The notes beneath the pieces are model-generated. The model worked only from the letters and a program-made list of their open reading frames with translations. It had not been told where the DNA came from and did no database searches. From Helicobacter sp. MIT 00-7814 (lineage in GTDB: Bacteria > Campylobacterota > Campylobacteria > Campylobacterales > Helicobacteraceae): DNA of 64,000 nt. The translations under genes and the position numbers were made by a program. This document shows positions 8,320-16,584 of this stretch, piece by piece (the stretch's first letter is position 1; each line of letters opens with the position of its first letter). The stretch lies in contig NZ_NXLL01000005.1 of NCBI RefSeq assembly GCF_003364115.1, forward strand, positions 21,342 to 85,341, in the 5' to 3' direction.

Positions 8320-9555
8320 ATGTCACAATCTACAATGCCTACCACACCGCCAAATCAGCTAAAATCCCCGCGCTTAAAAGGCGCGCTTTTGCGCAAGATT
8401 TTTATCGCTGCAAGTATCCGCCGATGGAATGATCAAGCCACGCCGGTTGAATTTGTCGAGCTTGATAAACAAGCGCATAAAATCGTCATTGCCTATCTTT
8501 TAGCCCGCTATGAAGAGCTAGAAAATGGCGCAAAAATTGATTGGGAGCGCCTTATTTTGCAATTTTGCTTTGAATTTTTCGAGCGCGTGGTGCTGACAGA
8601 CATCAAGCCCCCGGTGTTTCATCAGCTTGTCAAAACGCATAACAATGAGCTTGTAAAATTTGTGCTAAAAAATTTAGAATCTGATTTGGGCGAATATGAA
8701 TTTTTCCCAAAAATGGGCGAATACCTCACCTCGCATAAGGAAAATTTGGAAAAAAAGATTCTCAAAGCCTCGCATTATTACGCTTCAAAATGGGAATTTG
8801 ACATCATCTATCGCTTTAACCCCGAAATGTATGATGTGCAAAATATTAAAGATATTATCGATCGCCAAGTTGAGGAGCATTACGAGCTGGCTGGTATGAA
8901 AAAAATCATGCTTTATAAGGACACAAGAGAGCTTATTACGATGTTTGGGCAGCTAAGATTCCAAAAGCGCTGGAGTCAAACGCCTAGAATCCCCGCAACT
9001 TCTGTGCTAGGACACACGCTCATCGTCGCACTAAGCGCGTATTTACTAAGCTATGATTTGCCATGCTGTCCGCAAATGCGCATTAACCACTTCCTTTGTG
9101 GGCTTTTCCACGATTTGCCAGAAATCCTCACGCGCGATATTATCTCCCCAATCAAGCACACAATCAAGGGCTTAGATGAATTTATCAAAACCATAGAATC
9201 CCAAGCAGTGGGCGAAAAAATCCTCTCAAAAGTCCCGCATAATATACAAGATGATATCCGCTATTTCACAGAAGATGAATTTAGCAATCGCTACAAAATT
9301 GACTGCTTCCCGCATAAGCCTTCAAGCGCGCAGGAACTTTTTGCGAAATTTAACGAAGATAAATTTGAGCCAATTTGTGGGGAATTTTTAAAGCTTTGCG
9401 ATAATCTAAGCGCGTTTTTGGAAGCAAAAATTTCAATCGCACATGGAATCTCAAGCCAAGATTTAACACAAGGTGCGCAAGGACTGCTTGAAAAATGCGG
9501 GCAAAAAGAGCTTTGTGGGGTTGATTTAGGCGCGCTATTTAGGGATTTTGAGTAA
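8320..9555 (+). CDS. Tandem HD-domain protein (YfbR-like phosphohydrolase superfamily)
   Basis: A 411-aa cytoplasmic protein. The second half carries a complete HD signature: KRW (about 216-218), His232 (LGHTLIVA), His264-Asp265 (GLFHDLPEILTRDI), as in 5'-nucleotidase YfbR-type enzymes. The first half repeats the same layout (IRRW about 33-36, QAHKIVIAYL with His53, then FEFFERVVLTDIKPP) but has lost the HD pair, so it looks like a decayed duplicate. The substrate is unknown; nucleotide phosphohydrolysis is inferred from the superfamily. The start ATG at 8320 has no clear ribosome binding site; Met6 (8335) is an alternative. Confidence 0.8.
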   Translation: MSQSTMPTTPPNQLKSPRLKGALLRKIFIAASIRRWNDQATPVEFVELDKQAHKIVIAYLLARYEELENGAKIDWERLILQFCFEFFERVVLTDIKPPVFHQLVKTHNNELVKFVLKNLESDLGEYEFFPKMGEYLTSHKENLEKKILKASHYYASKWEFDIIYRFNPEMYDVQNIKDIIDRQVEEHYELAGMKKIMLYKDTRELITMFGQLRFQKRWSQTPRIPATSVLGHTLIVALSAYLLSYDLPCCPQMRINHFLCGLFHDLPEILTRDIISPIKHTIKGLDEFIKTIESQAVGEKILSKVPHNIQDDIRYFTEDEFSNRYKIDCFPHKPSSAQELFAKFNEDKFEPICGEFLKLCDNLSAFLEAKISIAHGISSQDLTQGAQGLLEKCGQKELCGVDLGALFRDFE

Positions 9556-9582
9556 CCAAAAAATCCCTAAAAGCACAAAATT

Positions 9583-10089
9583 TTACTTCACATCTGGCTC
9601 ATCTTCAAAAATCTCAATAGATTCTATCTTATCGCCCATTTTAAGAGAATCTAGCACTTTGAGACTTTCACGCTTATTTGGCATAATGCGCCCAAACACC
9701 GTGTGCTCACCATCTAAATGCGGCTGATCCGCGAAACAAATAAAAAACTGACTTCCGCCTGTATCGCGCCCAGCATGCGCCATGGAGAGAGATCCGCGCT
9801 TGTGCTGATTTGGGTTGTTTGTAACTTCACATTTGATCCTATATCCCGGACCGCCGGTGCCATCGCCCTTTGGACAGCCACCTTGCGCGACAAATCCGCT
9901 AATCACACGATGAAAATTTAGCCCATTATAAAAGCCCTCTTTTGCCAAAGTTGCGAAGTTTGTAACCGCTTGTGGTGCATCTTGTGGAAAAAGCTTAATG
10001 AGAATCTGCCCCTTACTTGTCGTAATAAGCGCAAAATTTAGCTTATCCAGCGCGTCTTGATTGATTTCAAAGGTTTTGAGTGCCTCCAT
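9583..10089 (-). CDS. ppiB: Cyclophilin-type peptidyl-prolyl cis-trans isomerase
   Basis: A 168-aa single-domain cyclophilin without a signal peptide, hence cytoplasmic. Active-site blocks are visible: NFHRVISGFVAQGG (catalytic Arg), GSLSMAHAG, SQFFICF and HLDGEHTVFG. It catalyses proline isomerisation during folding. AGGAG lies just before the ATG. The gene is monocistronic, convergent with the HD-domain gene. Confidence 0.94.
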   Translation of the reverse strand: MEALKTFEINQDALDKLNFALITTSKGQILIKLFPQDAPQAVTNFATLAKEGFYNGLNFHRVISGFVAQGGCPKGDGTGGPGYRIKCEVTNNPNQHKRGSLSMAHAGRDTGGSQFFICFADQPHLDGEHTVFGRIMPNKRESLKVLDSLKMGDKIESIEIFEDEPDVK

Positions 10090-10192
10090 TGATTACTCCT
10101 AAAATAAAATTCCTTAAGTCATAAAAGGTAGCGCGTATTTTACCGATATAGCCAATTATTTAAGCTTAAAATTTTTTATCACAAGGAAAAAC

Positions 10193-11281
10193 TTGCAAAA
10201 TTTTTTTCAAAAACTTTCTGTAATTGTTTTTTTATTGCTTTTACTTAGCACACACGCGTTTGGCGATGTGGCGCTAGAAGAATTAGGGGAACCAGAAGAG
10301 ATTGAATGGCTTGAAAAAAATGCAGAATCAACGCAAGAATTTTCTCAAAAAAATAGAGAATCGAGCGCAGATTCTCACTTTCTTAGCTCGCTTTTTTCCC
10401 AAAATACCACGCAAGAAAATGAGAATCCTACAAATCCCACTTTGCCACAAAACCTCCTTCCACAGCAATATATGCTAGAACACCCTTTACCAAAGTGGAT
10501 TTATGCCACGGCAATTATTGAGGTGTATTTTAGCGATGGCTCGCAGAGAGTTGGCTTTGGCACGATGCTAGAGAATGGCTTGTTTATCACTTCTGCGCAG
10601 ATTGTCTATGACAAGGAGCTTATCCCAAAAACCATTTACACCAAAATGCAAGATTCCAGCGCGCGCGTGCTTATCTGCACAAACAAGCTCAATGTCAAAG
10701 CTGTGGATATGAAAAATAATCTCGCGCTTTTAGAATCCATCGCATCAACTGATGATTATTGCCATGTGCGCGCAAAAAGCTACTATCACGACAGGATAGA
10801 AAAGCGCTATTTTGTAGATATTTTTGCAAACCCAACACTTGCCAAAAAAAGCTCTTTTAATACAATGAGCGCGCAAAAATCTACGCCCAAAACCACTTCA
10901 AACAAAAGCGCGCTAGAAAATAACGCAAAAGATTCTACGATTTTTTATGCTTTTGTGGAAAGTTATTATTCCTTTGTCCCAAAGGCGCTTGAAGATGGTG
11001 ACTTCACAAAGGCAAAAAGTGGCGTGCAAGGCGCGGAAGTGGCAATTTCAGATATGCAAGATTCTCAAAATTTGCTCGCGGTGTATGATGACTTTGCGTA
11101 TGGTAGGGCATTTTTTAGCAGTGATGGGGTGTTTTTGGGAATCCTTAGCGCGAAGGATAAAAACAATCAACCAATTTTTGCCAAAAGAGAACTCATACAA
11201 GAATTTTTATGCTCTTTGCACTATCATGGGGTTTTGCAAGATAATGCGCTTAATTTCAAATGCCCCCAAACGCACTTGTAA
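10193..11281 (+). CDS. Exported trypsin-fold pseudoprotease
   Basis: A 362-aa protein with a cleavable signal peptide (residues 1-24, ending THAFG) and an acidic, Ser/Asn-rich linker to about residue 95. The remainder keeps the framework of a trypsin/HtrA domain but not the triad: FGTMLENGLFITSAQIV has Gln136 where the catalytic His is expected, NNLALLES has Asn in place of Asp, and the region expected to hold GNSGGP reads GRAFFSSDGVFLGIL (Gly304 on). It is probably a periplasmic binding or scaffolding protein. The TTG start has AAGGA 6 bp upstream. Proteolysis is not expected; the fold call is by pattern and moderately sure. Confidence 0.7.
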   Translation: MQNFFQKLSVIVFLLLLLSTHAFGDVALEELGEPEEIEWLEKNAESTQEFSQKNRESSADSHFLSSLFSQNTTQENENPTNPTLPQNLLPQQYMLEHPLPKWIYATAIIEVYFSDGSQRVGFGTMLENGLFITSAQIVYDKELIPKTIYTKMQDSSARVLICTNKLNVKAVDMKNNLALLESIASTDDYCHVRAKSYYHDRIEKRYFVDIFANPTLAKKSSFNTMSAQKSTPKTTSNKSALENNAKDSTIFYAFVESYYSFVPKALEDGDFTKAKSGVQGAEVAISDMQDSQNLLAVYDDFAYGRAFFSSDGVFLGILSAKDKNNQPIFAKRELIQEFLCSLHYHGVLQDNALNFKCPQTHL

Positions 11282-11360
11282 GAAAACCTAAGAATTATCG
11301 ACGATACAATTTAAGAGCTATAGATTCTCAAAATACCAAATAGCGCGATAGAATCTTACA

Positions 11361-11459
11361 CTCTCATCAACCAAAAAAGGTAAAATATGTGCGCGAAAGC
11401 GAAGTGTAACGAAGCTGGAGCGGAGCTCACAAGGGCTTTGCTCTTGTGAGTGATACAAT
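11361..11459 (+). repeat. Short palindromic repeat, copy 1, upstream of a small gene
   Basis: About 99 bp nearly identical, in reverse complement, to 42964-43060, and related to copies at 25783, 34280 and 62235. It contains the stem CTCACAAG/CTTGTGAG (11426-11433 with 11443-11450) and ends in GATACAAT, 3 bp before the AAAAGGAA ribosome binding region of the gene at 11474. The central GAAGCTGGAGCGGAG block is shared by several copies. Confidence 0.85.
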
Positions 11460-11473
11460 CAAAAGGAATTAAA

Positions 11474-11680
11474 ATGAAATATAAACTTGTGATGTTTGGT
11501 TTTAGCGCGGTGTGTGCGGATATAGAGGAAGTGAGGGCGCGGTTGAGCGTGTATCCGAGCGAGCGCTTTGCGATAGAGGGTGGCGAGCAATGCTATTTGA
11601 TAGATTTGCAAAGTGCGGAATGCTATCTTATCGGGCTAGATTTACAAAATCGCTACATTATCAAGGGGCTTGATGCTTAA
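11474..11680 (+). CDS. Hypothetical small protein (68 aa)
   Basis: Starts at an ATG with AAGGAATT upstream, immediately after the palindromic repeat. The product is compact and soluble-looking, with an alternating pattern suggesting a small alpha/beta fold (KYKLVMFGFSAVC, then IEEVRARL, then CYLIDL, CYLIGLDL and RYIIKGLD). No signal peptide. I do not recognise a family and infer no function. Its leader would contain the repeat hairpin if transcribed from upstream. Confidence 0.55.
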   Translation: MKYKLVMFGFSAVCADIEEVRARLSVYPSERFAIEGGEQCYLIDLQSAECYLIGLDLQNRYIIKGLDA

Positions 11681-11736
11681 AATTGCCAAATAGAGGCAAA
11701 CAAATCGCCCTAAACAAAGCACCTAAAAATCTTTAA

Positions 11737-11765
11737 TTGACAAAAAAAAGAGAAAAACATATAAT
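11737..11765 (+). promoter_or_regulatory. Consensus sigma-70-type promoter (TTGACA-17 bp-TATAAT)
   Basis: TTGACA at 11737-11742 and TATAAT at 11760-11765, separated by exactly 17 bp of nearly pure A. It drives the UPF0323 lipoprotein gene at 11802. A perfect -35 box stands out, because other genes here show only a -10. Confidence 0.7.
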
Positions 11766-11801
11766 TGAGCCTTTCTAAAATCCCCATTAAATGGAAGCAC
11801 A

Positions 11802-12407
11802 ATGAAGCTAGGAAAAATCAAAGATTATGCGATGGTAGGGTCGCTAGGCGTGGCTGTGGCGTTTGCGTTGCAAGGCTGTGAGGATAGCAATAAGGATTCT
11901 AAGGTTTTGCAATCTCAAGCGATAAAAAATGGCGCATTTGTCATCATTGAGGAGCAACAAGATGGCAGCTATAAAGTGCTGGAGGAGTATCCCAGCGATA
12001 CAACGCGCGTAATGCTCAAAGACAAAGATGGCAACGAGCGCATGCTAAGTCAAGAGGAGATTGATAGTCTCATCGCGGTGGAGGAGAAAAAAATAGATTC
12101 TGGCACAAGCGAGCTTACTAATCCAAATGGCGGTGGGCTGGGACTTGGTGGCGCGATTTTGGCATCTGCGGCGGGCGCGATTTTAGGAAGCTACATTGGC
12201 AATAAACTTTTTAACAACGCAAATTACAAAGCAAATGCCCAACGCAACTACAAATCCCCACAAGCCTATGAGCGCAGTAAAAATAGCTTTTCAAATTCTG
12301 CTAAAAGCACCACTTCAAGCGCAAGCAAAAGCACCAGCGCAAAAAGTGGATTTTTTGGCAATAGCTCAAATACTAGCAGAAGCACTTCAAGCTCTATGGG
12401 CGCGTAA
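11802..12407 (+). CDS. UPF0323 family lipoprotein
   Basis: A 201-aa lipoprotein: the lipobox is LQGC with Cys26, after an unusually long N-region. It matches the conserved Campylobacterota family UPF0323 (as I recall HP0232 of H. pylori) in blocks such as [40 protein letters not shown] and [10 protein letters not shown]. The Gly/Ala-rich segment may insert in a membrane, as glycine-zipper proteins do; the Ser/Thr-rich tail is low complexity. The function is unknown. It precedes the coiled-coil/pseudoreceiver gene by 30 bp and probably shares its transcript. Confidence 0.88.
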   Translation: MKLGKIKDYAMVGSLGVAVAFALQGCEDSNKDSKVLQSQAIKNGAFVIIEEQQDGSYKVLEEYPSDTTRVMLKDKDGNERMLSQEEIDSLIAVEEKKIDSGTSELTNPNGGGLGLGGAILASAAGAILGSYIGNKLFNNANYKANAQRNYKSPQAYERSKNSFSNSAKSTTSSASKSTSAKSGFFGNSSNTSRSTSSSMGA

Positions 12408-12437
12408 CTTTCAAAGTATCACAAAAGGAAAAAGGTA

Positions 12438-13853
12438 ATGTTGCAAGGGATTTTGTTAGAAGTCGATACACAAAAAAAGCAGGGCAAGATACAGCAGGCT
12501 GTCAATAAGCGCGAGTATCTCTTTGATTTGGAATTGTGGGAAGGCAAAGAAAGCGAGCTGGTGGCAAAAGAAGAGATTGAATTTGATGTCGAAAAGGGCG
12601 AGGTGATAAAAATCCGCCCAAAGCCAAAGCCTGTAGATCCTAATGAAATCCCTATGACAAAAAGCCCGGAGGAGTGCATTTTAGAATTTTTTGCGCGTGA
12701 GAATAGCATTTTGGAAAATTATAAAGAATTTGTCGCAAACCACCCGCGCCTTGATTTCTTGCGCTCACAGCGTTTTATTTTGACTGCGTATAATGACTTG
12801 TGCGAAATGGACGGCGCACTTGCAAATCCGGCTTTAAAAGCCTTGCGACAGGAGATTTTAAATCTTTACAAAGAATATGAAAACTACATTAAAAAAACTT
12901 CTTATGCGCTTGAGTATTCTTTTGAAAAAATCTTTCTAAACCGCCAAAGTGCGTATTTGAAAGCGCAGGATTTAATTGAGATGACGCAAAGCTCGCTCAA
13001 TAACGCTCAAGCGCAAGTGCGTCCATTAAGCAAGAATCTTGAAGAATCTGAATTTGCGCTCAAAAATACCAAAGGCTCTAAGGCGGAGCTAGAAAAAGAA
13101 GTAAAGGCTATGCGCAAGCGCTATGTGGATTTGCTGCAATATATTGCGGTGCAAAAAGAGCTTTTGGTAAAGACAACTGAGCGTTTGAAAAGATTTAGAG
13201 ACACGCATTTAGAGGAATTTTCTGAAGTGTTTAAACCTATGAAAGAGGATATCCGCACGCATTTTATTACTTTGCTTGATACGAAGGCGTTTGATTTGGA
13301 TTCTTTTTTATGGGGGCGTGCGAAAAGAAGCGAGATTATCAAGCGATTTTTCCGTGATGCGGGGATTGAAGGGGGCTATAGCTCAAAAACTTTCTTGCAT
13401 TATTTTTTGCGCGGACTTGATAAGTCAAAGCTTAGCGCACGAAGTAGAGAGCTTTTTGACTTGCTTCATTATTTGGAGCAAGTAAGCAAACGCAATGTGC
13501 TAATTATCCGAGAATCTAGCGCGGATTCTCACCGCGACACGCAGATTATTTTGAAAGTGGATTCTTGCATTTCGGTGAAAGTGCAACAGCAGATGATCCC
13601 CGCATTTAACGAGTTGTGCGCGAATCAATATGATATCGTAGTGATGGATTGGCGTAATGAAAATGTCAGCGCGCTTGATTTTATCCGCAAATACAAAGTC
13701 ACCAAAAAAGATTCCAAAGTGTGCTTTATAATCCTTATGCCCGAGCATCAAGATTCTGATTTTATGCTTAAAGCGCGCGATTTGGGCGTGCAGTTTTTTG
13801 TCCCTTCGCATAATGCAGACTTACTTTCAGATGCCGTGCGTATGGCGATTTAG
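12438..13853 (+). CDS. Coiled-coil protein with C-terminal pseudoreceiver domain
   Basis: A 471-aa cytoplasmic protein. Residues 1-60 form a small beta-rich domain ending in a Lys/Pro stretch, the middle (about 80-330) is largely helical with a coiled coil, and about 350-471 resembles a CheY-like receiver (RNVLIIRES, then YDIVVMDWR with Asp404 at the phospho-acceptor place, then VCFIILMPEHQD and FFVPS). The conserved Thr/Ser is Met and the active-site Lys is absent, so normal phosphorylation is doubtful. AAAGGAAAAAGG precedes the ATG. No named homologue recognised; a signalling or scaffold role is inferred from the domain layout. Confidence 0.7.
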   Translation: MLQGILLEVDTQKKQGKIQQAVNKREYLFDLELWEGKESELVAKEEIEFDVEKGEVIKIRPKPKPVDPNEIPMTKSPEECILEFFARENSILENYKEFVANHPRLDFLRSQRFILTAYNDLCEMDGALANPALKALRQEILNLYKEYENYIKKTSYALEYSFEKIFLNRQSAYLKAQDLIEMTQSSLNNAQAQVRPLSKNLEESEFALKNTKGSKAELEKEVKAMRKRYVDLLQYIAVQKELLVKTTERLKRFRDTHLEEFSEVFKPMKEDIRTHFITLLDTKAFDLDSFLWGRAKRSEIIKRFFRDAGIEGGYSSKTFLHYFLRGLDKSKLSARSRELFDLLHYLEQVSKRNVLIIRESSADSHRDTQIILKVDSCISVKVQQQMIPAFNELCANQYDIVVMDWRNENVSALDFIRKYKVTKKDSKVCFIILMPEHQDSDFMLKARDLGVQFFVPSHNADLLSDAVRMAI

Positions 13854-13939
13854 GGCTTAGAGCCTTACATTTTGCGCCTTAAATCTCGGATTTTACCCAC
13901 TCTACTCAAAGAACTAACAATTTTTTCGCACAAATTAGC

Positions 13940-13945
13940 TATACT
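13940..13945 (+). promoter_or_regulatory. -10 box TATACT of aspA
   Basis: TATACT 43 bp before the aspA start, in an otherwise gene-free 130-bp gap; followed by AAGGAGG next to the start codon. Confidence 0.4.
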
Positions 13946-13987
13946 CTAAACATCTAAAATCTATAAAGAGGTGCAAGGAGGAATGTA

Positions 13988-15397
13988 ATGAAAACAAGAA
14001 AAGAGCATGATTTTATCGGTGAGCTGGAGATTGAAGAGAGCGTGTATTATGGGATTCAGACATTTCGCGCGGTGGAGAATTTCAATATCACCCATGAGCG
14101 CTTGAGCAATTTTCCTAGCTTCATCAAAGCCCTAGCACAGGTGAAAAAAGCTGCAGCGCTGGCAAACTACGAGCTAAAATTATTAGATGAAAAGATTAAA
14201 AATGCCATTGTGGAGGCGTGCGAGAGGATTATTGCGGGGGAGTTTAAAGAACAATTTGTGGTGGATATGATACAAGGCGGGGCTGGCACAAGCACAAATA
14301 TGAACGCAAATGAAGTCATCGCTAATATCGCGTTAGAATCTATGGGACACAAAAAGGGGCAGTATGAGTTTTGCCACCCAAATGATCATGTAAATCTCTC
14401 TCAATCAACCAACGACGCCTATCCCACCGCGCTTCGTGTGGCGCTGTATGAGAGACTTTTTGAATTGACAGAATCTATGCAGATTCTTAAAAATTCTTTT
14501 GAAAAAAAAGCGCTTGAATTTAAAGATATCCTAAAAATGGGACGCACACAGCTTCAAGATGCGGTGCCTATGACTTTGGGGCAGGAGTTTCGCACTTTTG
14601 CAGTGATGCTAGGAGAGGATATCCAGCGCGTGAAAGAAGCCCAAGATCTTGTGCGTGAAATAAATCTCGGTGGCACCGCCATAGGCACGGGGATAAACTC
14701 GCACCCAGATTATCCAAAAGTGGTGGAAAAAAAGCTTCAAGAAGTCACCAACCGCCCTTTTGTAACCGCAAGCGATCTCATTGAAGCCACGCAAGATACC
14801 GGCGCGTATGTGCAAATAAGTGGCGTGCTAAAGCGCGTCGCAAGCAAAGTGTCGAAAATCTGCAACGACTTGCGCCTTTTAAGCTCAGGTCCGCGCGCAG
14901 GGCTTAATGAAATCAATCTCCCTAAAATGCAACCCGGAAGCTCGATAATGCCCGGCAAGGTTAATCCCGTGATCCCAGAAGTTGTCAATCAAGTGTGCTT
15001 TAGCGTCATTGGCAATGATGTGACAATCACGCTTGCGGCTGAAGCGGGGCAATTGCAACTCAATGTCTTTGAGCCTGTGATTGCGTATAGTTTGTTTAAT
15101 TCCATTGCGATGATGAAGCGCGCCTTCCGCACACTAGCTAGCAAATGCGTCGATGGAATCACCGCAAATGAGGAAGTTTGCAAGAATTTTGTTTTCAACA
15201 GCATTGGTATTGTAACCGCGCTAAATCCATACATCGGCTATGAAAATTCCGCAAAAATCGCCAAAGAAGCGCTTGAATCTGGCAAAAGCGTGTATGACTT
15301 GACTTTAGAGCATAAACTTCTAAGCAAAGAGGAGCTAGATGAGATTTTCAAGCCTCAAAATATGCTGCAAGCACATATGCACAGTATCAAAAAATAA
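13988..15397 (+). CDS. aspA: Aspartate ammonia-lyase
   Basis: A 469-aa cytoplasmic lyase converting aspartate to fumarate and ammonia, feeding fumarate respiration and amino acid catabolism in these microaerophiles. The superfamily signature GSSIMPGKVNPV is present together with GGAGTSTNMNANEV, HVNLSQSTNDAYPTA and GRTQLQDAVPMTLGQEF. These match aspartase better than fumarase C by overall blocks and length. AAGGAGG precedes the ATG. tilS follows by 8 bp. Confidence 0.94.
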   Translation: MKTRKEHDFIGELEIEESVYYGIQTFRAVENFNITHERLSNFPSFIKALAQVKKAAALANYELKLLDEKIKNAIVEACERIIAGEFKEQFVVDMIQGGAGTSTNMNANEVIANIALESMGHKKGQYEFCHPNDHVNLSQSTNDAYPTALRVALYERLFELTESMQILKNSFEKKALEFKDILKMGRTQLQDAVPMTLGQEFRTFAVMLGEDIQRVKEAQDLVREINLGGTAIGTGINSHPDYPKVVEKKLQEVTNRPFVTASDLIEATQDTGAYVQISGVLKRVASKVSKICNDLRLLSSGPRAGLNEINLPKMQPGSSIMPGKVNPVIPEVVNQVCFSVIGNDVTITLAAEAGQLQLNVFEPVIAYSLFNSIAMMKRAFRTLASKCVDGITANEEVCKNFVFNSIGIVTALNPYIGYENSAKIAKEALESGKSVYDLTLEHKLLSKEELDEIFKPQNMLQAHMHSIKK

Positions 15398-15405
15398 GGC
15401 TGTGC

Positions 15406-16485
15406 TTGAATGCTTTGAAACTACTGCATTTAGAGCTTTTCAAGGATTGCAAGAATCTGCTGGCGTTTTCTGGCGGGGTGGATTCTAGCGCGCTGTTTTT
15501 TTTACTCAAAGATTTGGGCGTGAGCTTTGATATAGCCATTGTCAATTACGCCACAAGGGCGCAATCTAAGCTAGAAGTCGCCTACGCGCAAGAGCTAGCA
15601 ACGCAATATGGCAAAAAAGCCCATGTTCTAAACGCCCCAAAAATCCACGCAAATTTCGAGCATAACGCGCGCGCGGTGCGCTATGAGTTTTTTAAGAATC
15701 TCTGCTTAAACGAGGGCTATAAAAATGTGCTTTTAGCCCATCAGCTCAATGACAGATTAGAGTGGTTTTTAATGCAATTAGCGCGCGGAAGCGGGATTGA
15801 GGGCTTGCTGTCACTGCAGTGTGTGAGCGAGTTTGAGGGCATTAGGCTTGTGCGTCCATTGTTAGAATCTAGCAGGAAAGAGATTTGCGCGTATGTGGCG
15901 CAAAGAGGGATAAAATATTTTGATGATGCAAGCAATGAGGATTTGCGCTTTAAGCGGAATTTTTTTCGTCATAATTTTTCTAACAAGCTTCTTGAATGCG
16001 CGCCAAAAGGGATTTTGCAAAGTTTTAGAATCTTAGATTCTCAAAATGCGCTTTTTTCGCAAGGCGCGCAAAGCGTTGAAAAAATTTTAGATAACCTCTT
16101 TGTATGCGCGCGCAACTCAAAAAATCAATATTTAGAAAATGAGTGCGCGGAAAATCAATATTTAGAAAGTCAAAAAGATATGCGCAATGTGGATTTTGTG
16201 CTTAAAAATCTAGGCTATGTGATGAGTTTTAAACAGCGGCAAGAAGTGCTCAAAAGTGGCTTTGACTGCGAGCTTGGCGGGCGTTTTGTGGTGGCTTGTG
16301 TGGGAAAATTACTTTTTATTGCGCGCAAAAATTTTCCCCCACCTCGCGCAATGCCAAAAAAGATAAAAGAGCAATACCGCCTTTATAAAATCCCGCCAAA
16401 AATCCGCCCTGTGCTTTTTCAAGCTGAAATTGTTGATGAAAAGTTAGAGGCTTTAAAGAAAATGCTAGATTCTTTGGAATCTTAA
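15406..16485 (+). CDS. tilS: tRNA(Ile)-lysidine synthase
   Basis: N-type ATP pyrophosphatase that attaches lysine to C34 of the CAU-anticodon tRNA-Ile, changing both its codon and amino-acid identity. The PP-loop SGGVDSS is at residues 22-28, followed by VLLAHQLNDRLEWFLMQLARGSGIEGL, the TilS signature. The TTG start lies 8 bp after aspA. The sequence is 359 aa; a degenerate doublet encoding ENQYLE occurs twice at about 16122-16166. The C-terminal portion is weakly conserved, as usual. Confidence 0.92.
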   Translation: MNALKLLHLELFKDCKNLLAFSGGVDSSALFFLLKDLGVSFDIAIVNYATRAQSKLEVAYAQELATQYGKKAHVLNAPKIHANFEHNARAVRYEFFKNLCLNEGYKNVLLAHQLNDRLEWFLMQLARGSGIEGLLSLQCVSEFEGIRLVRPLLESSRKEICAYVAQRGIKYFDDASNEDLRFKRNFFRHNFSNKLLECAPKGILQSFRILDSQNALFSQGAQSVEKILDNLFVCARNSKNQYLENECAENQYLESQKDMRNVDFVLKNLGYVMSFKQRQEVLKSGFDCELGGRFVVACVGKLLFIARKNFPPPRAMPKKIKEQYRLYKIPPKIRPVLFQAEIVDEKLEALKKMLDSLES

Positions 16486-16584
16486 AAGTTTGGGTAGATT
16501 TTGTAATGAAGCAAAAATTATAAGCGCATAAAGCAAGGCTTGCAGGGGCAAAATCCCCTTGCAAGTGGAGAGATAAGCTACAAA

